The notes: generated by a model not told the origin, from the sequence alone. A stretch of 39,974 nt of DNA from a virus (IMGVR_UViG_3300028610_001329:1-39974), one strand, 5' to 3'. Counted from the first letter of the stretch, positions 24,962 to 31,411 are shown. Made by a program: numbers and translations.

Positions 24962-24992
24962 CCCGGTCAAGATTATTGATCGGGTATTTTTT
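24962..24992. terminator. Strong rho-independent terminator
   Basis: CCCGGTCAA at 24962-24970 pairs with TTGATCGGG at 24976-24984 (one G-T pair), with a 5-base loop, followed by TATTTTTT. It ends the XRE/peptide transcript. The following A-rich stretch and GGGTA...ATCCC symmetry (24982-25002) suggest it also works for the minus-strand transposase gene, whose stop lies at 24991-24993. Confidence 0.85.
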
Positions 24993-25794
24993 AAAAAATC
25001 CCATATTTATTATTATATGCAATATATAGGTCTAGATGTCTCTGCAGGTTTTCTTTCTTTTTAGTTGTGGCTAGTGTTGATCTTCTTAATCTGGAGATAT
25101 CTTGTCTTAACTTGAGACAAGTATAGTTAACTCTCCAGAGCTCTTTACTAGTGCCCTGGTGAGTTTTTAACTTGTGTTGAGGTAAGATTTCCTTAACTTT
25201 GCTTATGTTTATCTTAGCGTGATCACAAGAAATCAAAGATTTGAATGGTAAAACCTTATCCATCTCTAACATCATCTCGGTCATTTTCTGTGGCCTGTCG
25301 GCTATTCTTTTGGCTTCAATTCGAGCTGATTGAGACACCGCTTGGGCTTTTATAGGAATTCTAGCCACTCTGGCTGATATGATTTGACCAGTCTTAACTC
25401 TAACAGCCAGCTCAATGCCTAGAGGGTATTTCTTGCCGCCCTCAAAGGCTTCCATCTCATCGAATTGAACATACTGAGTTATCAGGTCACCACCTTTAAG
25501 CGTCTTAAGATGAGCAATCTCAGCACGATTTGAAGCTTCTATGAAATATTGTGAGACAGTTTTTCTGTTTACATTTAAAACTCTCGAGATGGCTCGTAAT
25601 GACATACCCTCACAATACATATGGAGCATCTTGCTAGCTAAATACTGCTTTTTCTTACAATAATAGCGGGTGTTTGTGCGGTTTGTAAAAGTTACAAAAC
25701 AGGCCTTACATTGAAACCTCTGAACTTTGAGGCCTTTTGCTTTGTAGCTACCTTTTTTCCTGATGTTTATCGAATTGCAATTTTTACAGATCAT
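24991..25794 (-). CDS. IS1-like transposase-family protein
   Basis: ATG at 25792-25794 on the minus strand with AGGAG nine bases upstream. The 267-residue protein has an N-terminal zinc ribbon (C3, C6, C29, C32), a helix-turn-helix at about 60-85 (MSLRAISRVLNVNRKTVSQY), then a DDE-like domain: D112 in QFDEMEAFE, D191 in ISCDHAK, and a C-terminal LWRVNYTCLKLRQDISRL. IS1 enzymes carry Glu where this has Trp (W220); E218 is nearby. It may be inactive, domesticated, or use a shifted residue. It reads inward from the right inverted repeat. Confidence 0.8.
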   Translation of the reverse strand: MICKNCNSINIRKKGSYKAKGLKVQRFQCKACFVTFTNRTNTRYYCKKKQYLASKMLHMYCEGMSLRAISRVLNVNRKTVSQYFIEASNRAEIAHLKTLKGGDLITQYVQFDEMEAFEGGKKYPLGIELAVRVKTGQIISARVARIPIKAQAVSQSARIEAKRIADRPQKMTEMMLEMDKVLPFKSLISCDHAKINISKVKEILPQHKLKTHQGTSKELWRVNYTCLKLRQDISRLRRSTLATTKKKENLQRHLDLYIAYNNKYGIF

Positions 25795-26002
25795 GTCTAT
25801 CTCCTATACAATCCTATCGGACCAAAGGCTCATAGGCTTTAGTGAAATAATTACAAATAAAAAACGGGATATTAGCTACTTAGAGTGGTAATCTTAATTT
25901 GAAACACAACCTATAACCAATTATCTGGGCCACCATAGAAAAATAACAATATACAAAGGTAAATAATTCAAGTAATCGTCTGTGATTAATGGAGGTGAAG
26001 AA
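25795..26002. other. Divergent intergenic region before the early genes
   Basis: This 208-base gap separates the minus-strand transposase gene from erf. It holds the right inverted repeat (25913-25937) and the ribosome-binding sites of both genes. TTGAAA at 25899-25904 and TATAAC at 25912-25917 are possible boxes, but their spacing does not make a good + strand promoter. A short CCTAT/ATAGG inverted pair lies at 25813-25836. An early promoter must be near here but I cannot place it. Confidence 0.4.
25913..25937 (-). repeat. Right 25-bp inverted repeat and inward promoter
   Basis: Read on the minus strand it begins TATGGTGGCCCAGATAATTG and continues GTTAT. It carries the same GATAAT (25920-25925). 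With TTGTTA at 25944-25949 on the minus strand, 18 bases away, this makes a plausible promoter for the transposase-family gene that starts at 25794. Confidence 0.65.
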
Positions 26003-26677
26003 ATGGAACAACAACAAATTTTTAAAGCAATGCCTAAAATCATGGGCGAAGTTGAAGCAATCGGTAAAAAAAAAGGTGGTAATTTAAATTATAAATTTAG
26101 AGGTATTGATGATGTTTACAATGCGTTAAATAAGGTAATGGCCGACAATGAAGTTTTTACTACTTCTGAAATTTTATCTGAAGAGATTAACGAGATAACT
26201 AGTAAAAATGGCACTCGTGGCTTTCATGCAAAGGTAAAATATAAATGGACTTTTCATGCTGGCGACGGCTCCCATGTTAATCATGAGACCTATGGCGAGG
26301 CCATGGATTATGGAGACAAAGCATTAAATAAATGTATGAGTATCTCTCACAAATATGCCTTGTTCACGGCGTTTTGTATTCCAACGGAAGACCAACAAGA
26401 TCCTGATGAGGTCAAACATGAGATTAAAGAATATAATAATAATCCTGATAAGACCGTCACTCAACCTCAATTAAAGCGGCTTATGGCTATTGCTAATAAG
26501 CGAGAATATGCCAATGAGAATGTCTCTGAAATGATCAAATATTTGTTCAAAAAAGACTCATCAAAAGAGCTCAATATGGGTGAATATGATGAGTTAATTA
26601 AGTTGATTGAGACCAATACTTATCAAGATATTAAGATGCAATTCCATGATGATTTTGAGACCAATATAGTGTTTTAA
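26003..26677 (+). CDS. erf: Erf-type single-strand annealing protein
   Basis: ATG at 26003, with GGAGGTG six bases upstream, is preferred over GTG at 25982. The 224-residue protein matches the ERF superfamily core: NYKFRGIDDVYNALNKVM, then YKWTFHAGDGS, YGEAMDYGDKALNKCMSISH and KYALFTAFCIPTED. The C-terminal part (TVTQPQLKRLMAIANKREY) is a helical DNA- or SSB-interaction module. It anneals homologous single strands in phage recombination and genome circularisation. It opens the early gene block. Confidence 0.92.
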   Translation: MEQQQIFKAMPKIMGEVEAIGKKKGGNLNYKFRGIDDVYNALNKVMADNEVFTTSEILSEEINEITSKNGTRGFHAKVKYKWTFHAGDGSHVNHETYGEAMDYGDKALNKCMSISHKYALFTAFCIPTEDQQDPDEVKHEIKEYNNNPDKTVTQPQLKRLMAIANKREYANENVSEMIKYLFKKDSSKELNMGEYDELIKLIETNTYQDIKMQFHDDFETNIVF

Positions 26678-26686
26678 AAAACAAAA

Positions 26687-26702
26687 CCCGCTTTGCGGCG
26701 GG
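26687..26702 (+). terminator. GC-rich hairpin after erf, weak terminator
   Basis: CCCGC at 26687-26691 pairs with GCGGG at 26698-26702. The following bases (CCTTGAAATCTTTT) lack an immediate T-run, so this may be a partial terminator or an mRNA-stabilising stem. The remaining gap to 26824 contains a second weak stem near 26772-26792 and no gene I can support. Confidence 0.4.
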
Positions 26703-26824
26703 CCTTGAAATCTTTTACAATGGAGCTTAGAAAAGATTGCAGCAATGAACGTAGTGAACGACCAAAACCACAGGCCCAATCTATATTGGCTCTGTGCGAG
26801 TGTCAACATTTATAGAGGGGTTCC

Positions 26825-27535
26825 ATGGCAAAAAGATTTACTGATACTGTTAAGTGGGATAAGGCCTGGTACAGAAAACTAGGCAGTAAACTAAGAGATC
26901 TTAGACAATATATATTAGATAGATGTGATCATGCTGGGGTTATTGAAATTGACTTTGACACCTTTGCTCATTACATAGGCACTAAAATAAATCTTGATGA
27001 CATTTATACGGCGTTCCGCGGCCGAATTGAGATTGCAGATGATAAGCTATTCATTCCAGATTTTATTGAATTTCAATACAAATGTACAATAAATGAACTA
27101 AATCCTGATAACAAAGTTCATAAATCAATAATCATCAGATTGAATACATTAGATCTCAAGCCCCTTGCTATAGGGGCTAAGGATAAAGATAAGGATAAAG
27201 AAAAAGATAAGGATAAAGAAAAAAGGAATTTTAATTTTGAAAATTTATATAAAAAATATCCTTTAAAAAAAGGCAAAGGTGAGGGTTTAAGAAAATGTAA
27301 GATTCAGATAAAAACCCAAGCTGATTATGACGCCCTATCCAAAGCTATTGATAAATATACAGCAGAGTGTCAGGAAAAGAATACAGAAGCTCGATACATT
27401 TCACACTTCAGTCGCTTTATGACCATATGGCGAGACTGGGCTGATGAAGATGTAGGGAGTTGTTTAATTGAGAAAGAAAATTTTGAGCAAGAACTTTTAA
27501 AATCAATCGAGGAGTATGAAAATGGTAGCAAGTGA
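26825..27535 (+). CDS. Replication initiation protein (phage O-like)
   Basis: ATG at 26825 after GAGGGG. The N-terminal domain (residues about 1-85) follows the winged-helix replisome organiser pattern: RFTDTVKWDKAWYRKLGSKL, then CDHAGVIEIDFDTFAHYIG. A Lys/Asp linker (KDKDKEKDKDKEKR) leads to a C-terminal domain that should recruit the helicase loader. The linker DNA contains tandem 18-bp repeats followed by a very AT-rich stretch, as in lambda O where the origin lies inside the gene. The next gene overlaps its end and may encode the loader. Confidence 0.8.
   Translation: MAKRFTDTVKWDKAWYRKLGSKLRDLRQYILDRCDHAGVIEIDFDTFAHYIGTKINLDDIYTAFRGRIEIADDKLFIPDFIEFQYKCTINELNPDNKVHKSIIIRLNTLDLKPLAIGAKDKDKDKEKDKDKEKRNFNFENLYKKYPLKKGKGEGLRKCKIQIKTQADYDALSKAIDKYTAECQEKNTEARYISHFSRFMTIWRDWADEDVGSCLIEKENFEQELLKSIEEYENGSK
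27185..27270. other. Candidate replication origin inside the initiator gene
   Basis: Two perfect tandem 18-bp copies of AAAGATAAGGATAAAGAA lie at 27185-27202 and 27203-27220. The next 50 bases (27221-27270) contain only five G or C by hand count. Direct repeats beside an AT-rich unwinding stretch, inside the gene for the initiator, is the lambda arrangement. The repeats also encode a charged linker, so coding selection alone could explain them. Confidence 0.45.
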
Positions 27536-27962
27536 TTTTGTAAAATGTGTAGCGATGTTGCGAATTAGATTTGGCGACAAAGCCTTTGATAAACAATTTA
27601 ACGAAATTCTTATGAAATTAGTTATAGACATGGACGCCAAATGGTTTAGCGATACGTGCATTGCTTTCGTCGGAGAAAGAAAACATACAAACCCACCACT
27701 AATCGTAAACTTTCGTGAAGCGATGCACAAAGAAAAGAATCGAGTCGCTGAGACAAGATCGTGGGAATATAACCGCCTTATGGCCTCAAACGAACGAGGA
27801 GAGCCAGGAAGCGACGGAGGGTGGTCAAGGGTCACTGAGGTATTAGGTAATGTTAAAAACGGCTGGGAGGCCGTACAGGTCCTCAACCAAAAGAAGAAAG
27901 TTAACATAGCGCAAGGTAAAGATGAATATGATGGCTTAGAGCTCTTCAGATGCAAGAAATGA
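27522..27962 (+). CDS. Possible replicative helicase loader
   Basis: ATG at 27522 lies nine bases after GAGG; ATG at 27516 is too close to it. The 146-residue protein begins VASDFVKCVAMLRIRFGDKA and has a helical N-terminal domain (NEILMKLVIDMDAKWFSDTC), followed by HTNPPLIVNFREAM, resembling G40P-loader-type proteins. A basic, Trp-containing C-terminus follows. Its overlap with the initiator gene supports a replication role. Family call is tentative. Confidence 0.6.
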   Translation: MVASDFVKCVAMLRIRFGDKAFDKQFNEILMKLVIDMDAKWFSDTCIAFVGERKHTNPPLIVNFREAMHKEKNRVAETRSWEYNRLMASNERGEPGSDGGWSRVTEVLGNVKNGWEAVQVLNQKKKVNIAQGKDEYDGLELFRCKK

Positions 27963-28219
27963 ACAAGCCTAGAGAGTTTTGGATGTGGGTGGGTGTTGGA
28001 GTCGGTTGGATCATTAGAGACAAAAAACCTGATCCAAAGATTGATGCCGACATGCCACATGAAGATGGTGTTATTCACGTCATCGAGAAGTCGGCTTATG
28101 ACAAGGCTGTGTTAACTTTAGGAGATATATCAGAACAAACAGATATGGGCGGAGCTGTTTTAGAAGAGAGTGCTTATATGGCCAAGAAAGCGCTTAAAGA
28201 GCTTGGTGAAATTGAATGA
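27959..28219 (+). CDS. Small phage protein of unknown function (86 aa)
   Basis: ATG at 27959 overlaps the previous stop as ATGA; ATG at 27950 would add three residues. The phrase EDGVIHVIEKSAYDKAVLTL resembles YHEGIGWVPKSAYDDAMALL in the protein at 36877, so the two share a small module. A Trp/Gly-rich start (FWMWVGVGVGW) is notable. Function unknown. Confidence 0.7.
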   Translation: MNKPREFWMWVGVGVGWIIRDKKPDPKIDADMPHEDGVIHVIEKSAYDKAVLTLGDISEQTDMGGAVLEESAYMAKKALKELGEIE

Positions 28220-28479
28220 GATGTGTTGCTTGTGGGACATTTGCCAACATTGATAGACATCATGTGACAAGCGTCGGTGCGGGCGGATCAGATGAGCCAG
28301 ACAATCTTATGCCGCTCTGCAGAGTCCATCATGTCCAGGTTCATAAAGAGGGCTGGTCAAAGATGTGTCAAAAGTGGCCGGGTGTTCAACAATGGCTTTG
28401 GCAAAACAAACGATTTGATGTTTTGAAAAAAATGCAGAGAATTAATTATAATCGTAAAAACGACAACAGGAGCTTTTAA
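28216..28479 (+). CDS. HNH nuclease-like protein
   Basis: ATG at 28216 overlaps the previous stop. The 87-residue protein has the HNH layout: C3/C6 (CVAC), IDRHHVTSVGAGGSDEPDNL, then PLCRVHHVQVHKEGW. It is short, with no extra DNA-binding domain, like small HNH proteins found in phage recombination blocks beside Erf genes. It probably cuts or nicks DNA. Possible relation to NinG/Ref-type recombination nucleases is not settled. Confidence 0.8.
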   Translation: MRCVACGTFANIDRHHVTSVGAGGSDEPDNLMPLCRVHHVQVHKEGWSKMCQKWPGVQQWLWQNKRFDVLKKMQRINYNRKNDNRSF

Positions 28480-28673
28480 TGGATTACACGCTTAAGGCTT
28501 ATTGTGATTCTGATAGATGTGGAGAGCGCAGAATAGGCAGATTTAAAGGTAGACCGCATAGATGGGCCAGAATGACCGATAAGATGATAGAAAAACCTAA
28601 TGCTAAAAGAGATGCCAAGTTTTGTTCTGATTGCGGTGCCGCTTTATTTTGGATAAGAAAAGATAAAAAATAA
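28479..28673 (+). CDS. Small zinc-ribbon protein (64 aa)
   Basis: ATG at 28479 shares a base with the previous stop; AGGAG is upstream. Residues CDSDRCGERRIG and CSDCGAALFW give four Cys in a C-x4-C...C-x2-C arrangement, a probable zinc ribbon. The middle is basic (RFKGRPHRWARMTDKM). Co-transcribed with the HNH gene; role unknown. Confidence 0.75.
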   Translation: MDYTLKAYCDSDRCGERRIGRFKGRPHRWARMTDKMIEKPNAKRDAKFCSDCGAALFWIRKDKK

Positions 28674-28674
28674 T

Positions 28675-28703
28675 TTGACTATGATAAACGGCGTGTGTAG
28701 ATA
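28675..28703 (+). promoter_or_regulatory. Candidate promoter for a leaderless gene at 28712
   Basis: TTGACT at 28675-28680 and TAGATA at 28698-28703 are 17 bases apart. The expected transcription start, near 28710, falls almost on the ATG at 28712. No Shine-Dalgarno sequence precedes that ATG, which fits a leaderless message. Confidence 0.4.
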
Positions 28704-28711
28704 ACTGCGTT

Positions 28712-29002
28712 ATGGAGCGCAGAACATTTTGTAGAAGAATATCTTTAACGGTAACTAATGAAAATCCTATTAAGTCAGCGGAGTGTGATGTTCACTATAA
28801 GCTAGATGACTTACCGATATTTACAAAGACGCTAAACCTCTTTTTATTTACAGCCAATGGCCAAGCTATTGAGACTCACCAAGTACAAGCTAAATATATT
28901 TATCAAGCGTTAGATGATTTCTTAGACACAAACTTTCAAGGAATGTGTGAGGAATATGACAGAGAACTAGAACAATCCTTTAAAGATCAAAGGTGGAATT
29001 AA
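28712..29002 (+). CDS. Phage protein of unknown function (96 aa)
   Basis: ATG at 28712 has no ribosome-binding site but has a promoter-like sequence just upstream. The protein is beta-rich at first (RRISLTVTNENPIKSAECDV) and helical at the end (YIYQALDDFLDTNFQGMCEE). The TAA overlaps the next ATG. No family recognised. Confidence 0.7.
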   Translation: MERRTFCRRISLTVTNENPIKSAECDVHYKLDDLPIFTKTLNLFLFTANGQAIETHQVQAKYIYQALDDFLDTNFQGMCEEYDRELEQSFKDQRWN

Positions 29003-29349
29003 TGGGCTATAAGGACCCAGACAAACAGAGAGAATATCAACGTAAATGGATGGCTAATAAATTAAATAAAATGCGTAAATTAAAAAACGAAACAGAGGAG
29101 TTTGACAATCATTTAAAGCGTCGCAGGTATAGTAATAAAAAACATAGGGAAAAAGCAACAATAGAAATCAATAAACAATTACAAGAACTTTTAAAAGGAG
29201 AGCAAAATGGAAATCAAGTTAACACAAATTCAAAAGAGTCAGAATTCAAACAGAAGACAGTATACAAAGATCAACGAACTGATGGACTCAATCAAATCAA
29301 ACGGCCTGTTGCAGGCGATAGTAGTAGAAAAGACGGGGAAGAAATATAA
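29002..29349 (+). CDS. Basic coiled-coil protein overlapping the ParB-like gene
   Basis: ATG at 29002 overlaps the previous stop. The 115-residue product starts MGYKDPDKQREYQRKWMANK, a phrase common at the N-terminus of small phage DNA-binding or HNH-related proteins, followed by a highly charged helix. Its last 143 bases lie in another frame of the ParB-like gene, whose own ribosome-binding site is inside this gene. The C-terminal part may be unconstrained. Confidence 0.6.
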   Translation: MGYKDPDKQREYQRKWMANKLNKMRKLKNETEEFDNHLKRRRYSNKKHREKATIEINKQLQELLKGEQNGNQVNTNSKESEFKQKTVYKDQRTDGLNQIKRPVAGDSSRKDGEEI

Positions 29350-29989
29350 GATTGTTGCTGGTCATCGTCGCTTTGAAGCATGTAAAAAGTTAGGCCACAA
29401 GACAATTCAAGCTAGCGTAAAAGCGTTTGATGGCAAGGCTGACAAAGTCTTTGCTCAAATTACAGAGAATGTTAGCCGTGTTGATATTTCATTAGAAGAA
29501 TTAGGCATAGCTTTTAAAGACCTTAAGAGGTTTAAATTCACTGATTTGGAAATGGCAACACGACTGGGCATTTCAATTGCTCAAGTTAAACAAGCCAAGA
29601 GCGCCTTAACAGTCATTCCCAAAGAGTTTCATAATAAGATTAAACGTGAGGCTAGAAGTAAAAAGAATGAATTTAGTTTTAAGAAAGCTAATTCTATTAT
29701 TAGTGCAGCAAAAGAATTTAGTTTAAAGAGACCACAAATTAAATTGTTAACTAAGGAATTTGCCACATCAAGTCCTGAAAAGATTAGACTTGCGGCGGCT
29801 GCAATGAGTAGTGGGAAAGAGGTTAAAACTATTACAAAAGCCATAGATAAGATTGCTTTAAATAATGTGCGTGTTATGGTCAATCGCACAAAGAAAGCAG
29901 CATGGGAAAGAAAAAATAAAAAGAGCTTTGTTGTAGAAGCAGCAAATTTTCTTAAGAAGAAAAAAGAATTTAACGGCGTGATTGTGTAG
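29207..29989 (+). CDS. ParB-like protein (orphan)
   Basis: ATG at 29207 with AAAAGGAGAG upstream. The 260-residue protein has the ParB/Srx fold pattern: an early NSNRRQYTKINELMDSIKSN, GLLQAIVVEK and the GHRRFEAC box, ITENVSRVDISLEELG, then a helix-turn-helix at about 105-130 (LEMATRLGISIAQVKQAKSA). The basic C-terminal half is helical. There is no ParA gene in the window, so plasmid-type partition is unlikely. A DNA-binding regulatory or nuclease role is more probable. Confidence 0.85.
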   Translation: MEIKLTQIQKSQNSNRRQYTKINELMDSIKSNGLLQAIVVEKTGKKYKIVAGHRRFEACKKLGHKTIQASVKAFDGKADKVFAQITENVSRVDISLEELGIAFKDLKRFKFTDLEMATRLGISIAQVKQAKSALTVIPKEFHNKIKREARSKKNEFSFKKANSIISAAKEFSLKRPQIKLLTKEFATSSPEKIRLAAAAMSSGKEVKTITKAIDKIALNNVRVMVNRTKKAAWERKNKKSFVVEAANFLKKKKEFNGVIV

Positions 29990-29995
29990 GTAGAT

Positions 29996-30229
29996 ATGAA
30001 AACATTTTGTAAAGAATTAAAAAAGGCCAGAGAAAAAGCGGGCTATAGTCAGGCACATGTAGCAGAGGTTCTTGAGTATGCCTCTGCTCAATTTGTTAGC
30101 AATTGGGAGAGGAGCCTGTCTATTCCGCCCCTAGAAACATTAGTTTTTTTGCAATCGTTTTATAGAGCGAATACAAAAAAGATGTATTTAGATTATCAAA
30201 AACGTCGTATTAATAGATTGTGGAAATGA
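29996..30229 (+). CDS. Second XRE/Cro-type regulator
   Basis: ATG at 29996, just after the ParB-like stop. The 77-residue protein is an HTH_3 domain (LKKAREKAGYSQAHVAEVLE, then SAQFVSNWERSLSIPPLETL) with a short basic tail. Unlike the XRE protein in the cassette, it is co-directional with and likely co-transcribed with the early genes, which fits a Cro-like or late regulator role. Confidence 0.85.
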   Translation: MKTFCKELKKAREKAGYSQAHVAEVLEYASAQFVSNWERSLSIPPLETLVFLQSFYRANTKKMYLDYQKRRINRLWK

Positions 30230-30297
30230 CAAAAGTAATACCAATTAAAAAAAAGAAAGAAAAGGAATCTGAACCAAGACCAGACGAAGCTGCATGA
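30226..30297 (+). CDS. 23-residue charged microprotein
   Basis: ATG at 30226 overlaps the XRE stop (ATGA). It encodes MTKVIPIKKKKEKESEPRPD, then EAA: a Lys-rich start and acidic end. It is the last reading frame before the terminator at 30321. The overlap suggests translation by coupling; function unknown. Confidence 0.45.
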   Translation: MTKVIPIKKKKEKESEPRPDEAA

Positions 30298-30320
30298 TGC
30301 TTAAGTTGAATCTAATTGTT

Positions 30321-30345
30321 GTGGGTCTCTTGGGGCCCACGTTTT
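30321..30345 (+). terminator. Rho-independent terminator of the early block
   Basis: GTGGGTC at 30321-30327 pairs with GGCCCAC at 30334-30340 (one G-T pair), with a 6-base loop, followed by GTTTT. It separates the replication/regulation unit from the accessory genes. Confidence 0.8.
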
Positions 30346-30397
30346 AATATGTTGGTGATAAAAGTTAGAAGTAAGTGTATAGCATAGGAAGAAATAA

Positions 30398-30769
30398 ATG
30401 AGATTAAGGCAGGGCAGCGAGCTTAAATCGTTACAATCAAGGCTTGTTAAGTTGCAAGAAAAAGAGAAGGGCGCTCTCGCTGAGCTGAATGACGCCCGTA
30501 ACTCTTATGAGAAAATTAAAAACCAAACCGCACAAATACAAGATAAAATTAAGAATATCTCAAACAAACCTAAAAAAATTGTAGTCACAGAACATGCAAC
30601 GCTTAGGTTTATTGAACGAGTTAAGGGTATAAATATTGAGACAATAAACAAAGAGATTCTTGATAAGATCGGAAATATTGAAAACACAGGGAGTGTGACG
30701 ATTAAAGCTGATAATTATCGAATAGTAATAAAAAACAATTCAGTGGTTTCGATATTAGAGGCCACATAA
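30398..30769 (+). CDS. Coiled coil plus possible RNase-like C-terminal domain
   Basis: ATG at 30398 with AGGAAG upstream. Residues 1-55 form a coiled coil (LKSLQSRLVKLQEKEKGALA). From residue 65 there is a compact domain: VTEHATLRFIERVKGINIET, then beta strands (VTIKADNYRIVIKNNSVVSI). The H-x-x-x-R-x-x-E-R pattern followed by a strand with NNSVVS recalls the DUF4258/BECR-type ribonuclease fold. This is a resemblance seen by eye. The gene starts a new transcription unit after the terminator. Confidence 0.6.
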   Translation: MRLRQGSELKSLQSRLVKLQEKEKGALAELNDARNSYEKIKNQTAQIQDKIKNISNKPKKIVVTEHATLRFIERVKGINIETINKEILDKIGNIENTGSVTIKADNYRIVIKNNSVVSILEAT

Positions 30770-30805
30770 GATTAATAGAACTCTCGGTCGTGATTGGAGA
30801 AGTGA

Positions 30806-31087
30806 GTGGACTTTAAGGAAGTGAAAGAAATAGCCAAAAAAGAGAAATGGGAGCCTATTGAGGGTGTTTCTGACCCTTATATGGTGTCTTTTTCGCGCTC
30901 TTTCCAGGGCCACCCAGCTCGAATCAATGTTTGGATCGGCAAGCGCGGCATTACGGTAGGGACTTATATCAATCATCCAAAACAAGGCAAAACTCAGTTG
31001 TTTCGTAGGCATGTCACCAAGAAGCTGATGAAGAAATTATTTAAGAATCCAAGGGAGCATACATCCCATGGGTATAAGAACAGTTAG
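30806..31087 (+). CDS. Small conserved phage protein (93 aa)
   Basis: GTG at 30806 with TGGAGA upstream. The N-terminal half is charged, the core beta-rich (MVSFSRSFQGHPARINVWIG, then ITVGTYINHPKQGKTQLFRR), and the end is basic (NPREHTSHGYKNS). The phrase GTYxxHPxxGKTQLFRR is one I associate with a widespread unnamed phage family. Function unknown. Confidence 0.75.
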   Translation: MDFKEVKEIAKKEKWEPIEGVSDPYMVSFSRSFQGHPARINVWIGKRGITVGTYINHPKQGKTQLFRRHVTKKLMKKLFKNPREHTSHGYKNS

Positions 31088-31117
31088 AAGGAAGTTAACC
31101 CAATAAGGAGAAATACA

Positions 31118-31411
31118 GTGGCAAATAAGATAGCAGCATTAATCACCACGGATAACACCAAGCGCGGAGTTTTTATGGGCTTAATTGATCCTGAAGATTC
31201 CGAAAAAGACATTATCACAGCAGAAGAAGTAAGGATGGCTGTCTATTGGCCTAGCGATGTGCACGGCGTTGTCGGGCTGGCGGCGAAAGGCCCAACATCA
31301 GGTTGTCGTATCAGCCCCGCCGCCAAACGAGCCACTCTTAAGGGCGTCACCGCGGTCATGGAGGTGACCGACGAAGCTCTCGCCGCATGGAGAAAGGAAC
31401 CATGGTCATGA
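31118..31411 (+). CDS. DUF6948-like phage protein
   Basis: GTG at 31118 with AAGGAG upstream. The 97-residue protein fits the DUF6948 pattern: KRGVFMGLIDPED, VRMAVYWPSDVHGVVGLAAK, GPTSGCRISPAAK and VTAVMEVTDEALAAWRKEPW. Its 3' half is markedly GC-rich (77 of 120 bases at 31261-31380) compared with its 5' half and neighbours, which suggests recent recombination. It is start-stop coupled to the Gly-rich repeat gene. Function unknown. Confidence 0.75.
   Translation: MANKIAALITTDNTKRGVFMGLIDPEDSEKDIITAEEVRMAVYWPSDVHGVVGLAAKGPTSGCRISPAAKRATLKGVTAVMEVTDEALAAWRKEPWS

Larger units (their letters stand above)
23494..25937. mobile_element. 2.44-kb accessory cassette bounded by 25-bp inverted repeats
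   Basis: The left repeat at 23494-23518 and the right repeat at 25913-25937 are inverted copies, 22 of 25 bases identical, sharing TATGGTGGYCCAGATAATTG. Between them are a CxxC protein, two minus-strand genes, an XRE regulator, a tiny hydrophobic peptide, a terminator and an IS1-like transposase-family gene read inward from the right end. No target-site duplication is visible beside the repeats. A transposon-like insertion between the late and early blocks is the simplest reading; a pair of shared regulatory sites is the alternative. Confidence 0.55.

Noticed and set aside
24955-24979. Third copy of the cassette repeat (ATGGTGCCCGG...AGATTATTG) as a left end of a 1-kb insertion sequence
   Set aside because: It needs a four-to-five base gap to align with the other copies, and the sequence is fully explained as the stem of a strong terminator. 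I could not find a target duplication.
25982-26002. GTG at 25982 as the start of erf
   Set aside because: The ideal GGAGGTG site lies downstream of it and is correctly spaced for ATG at 26003.
27503-28078. Minus-strand open frame (191 codons)
   Set aside because: It is opposite two coupled replication genes, has no ribosome-binding site that stands out and no recognisable motif.
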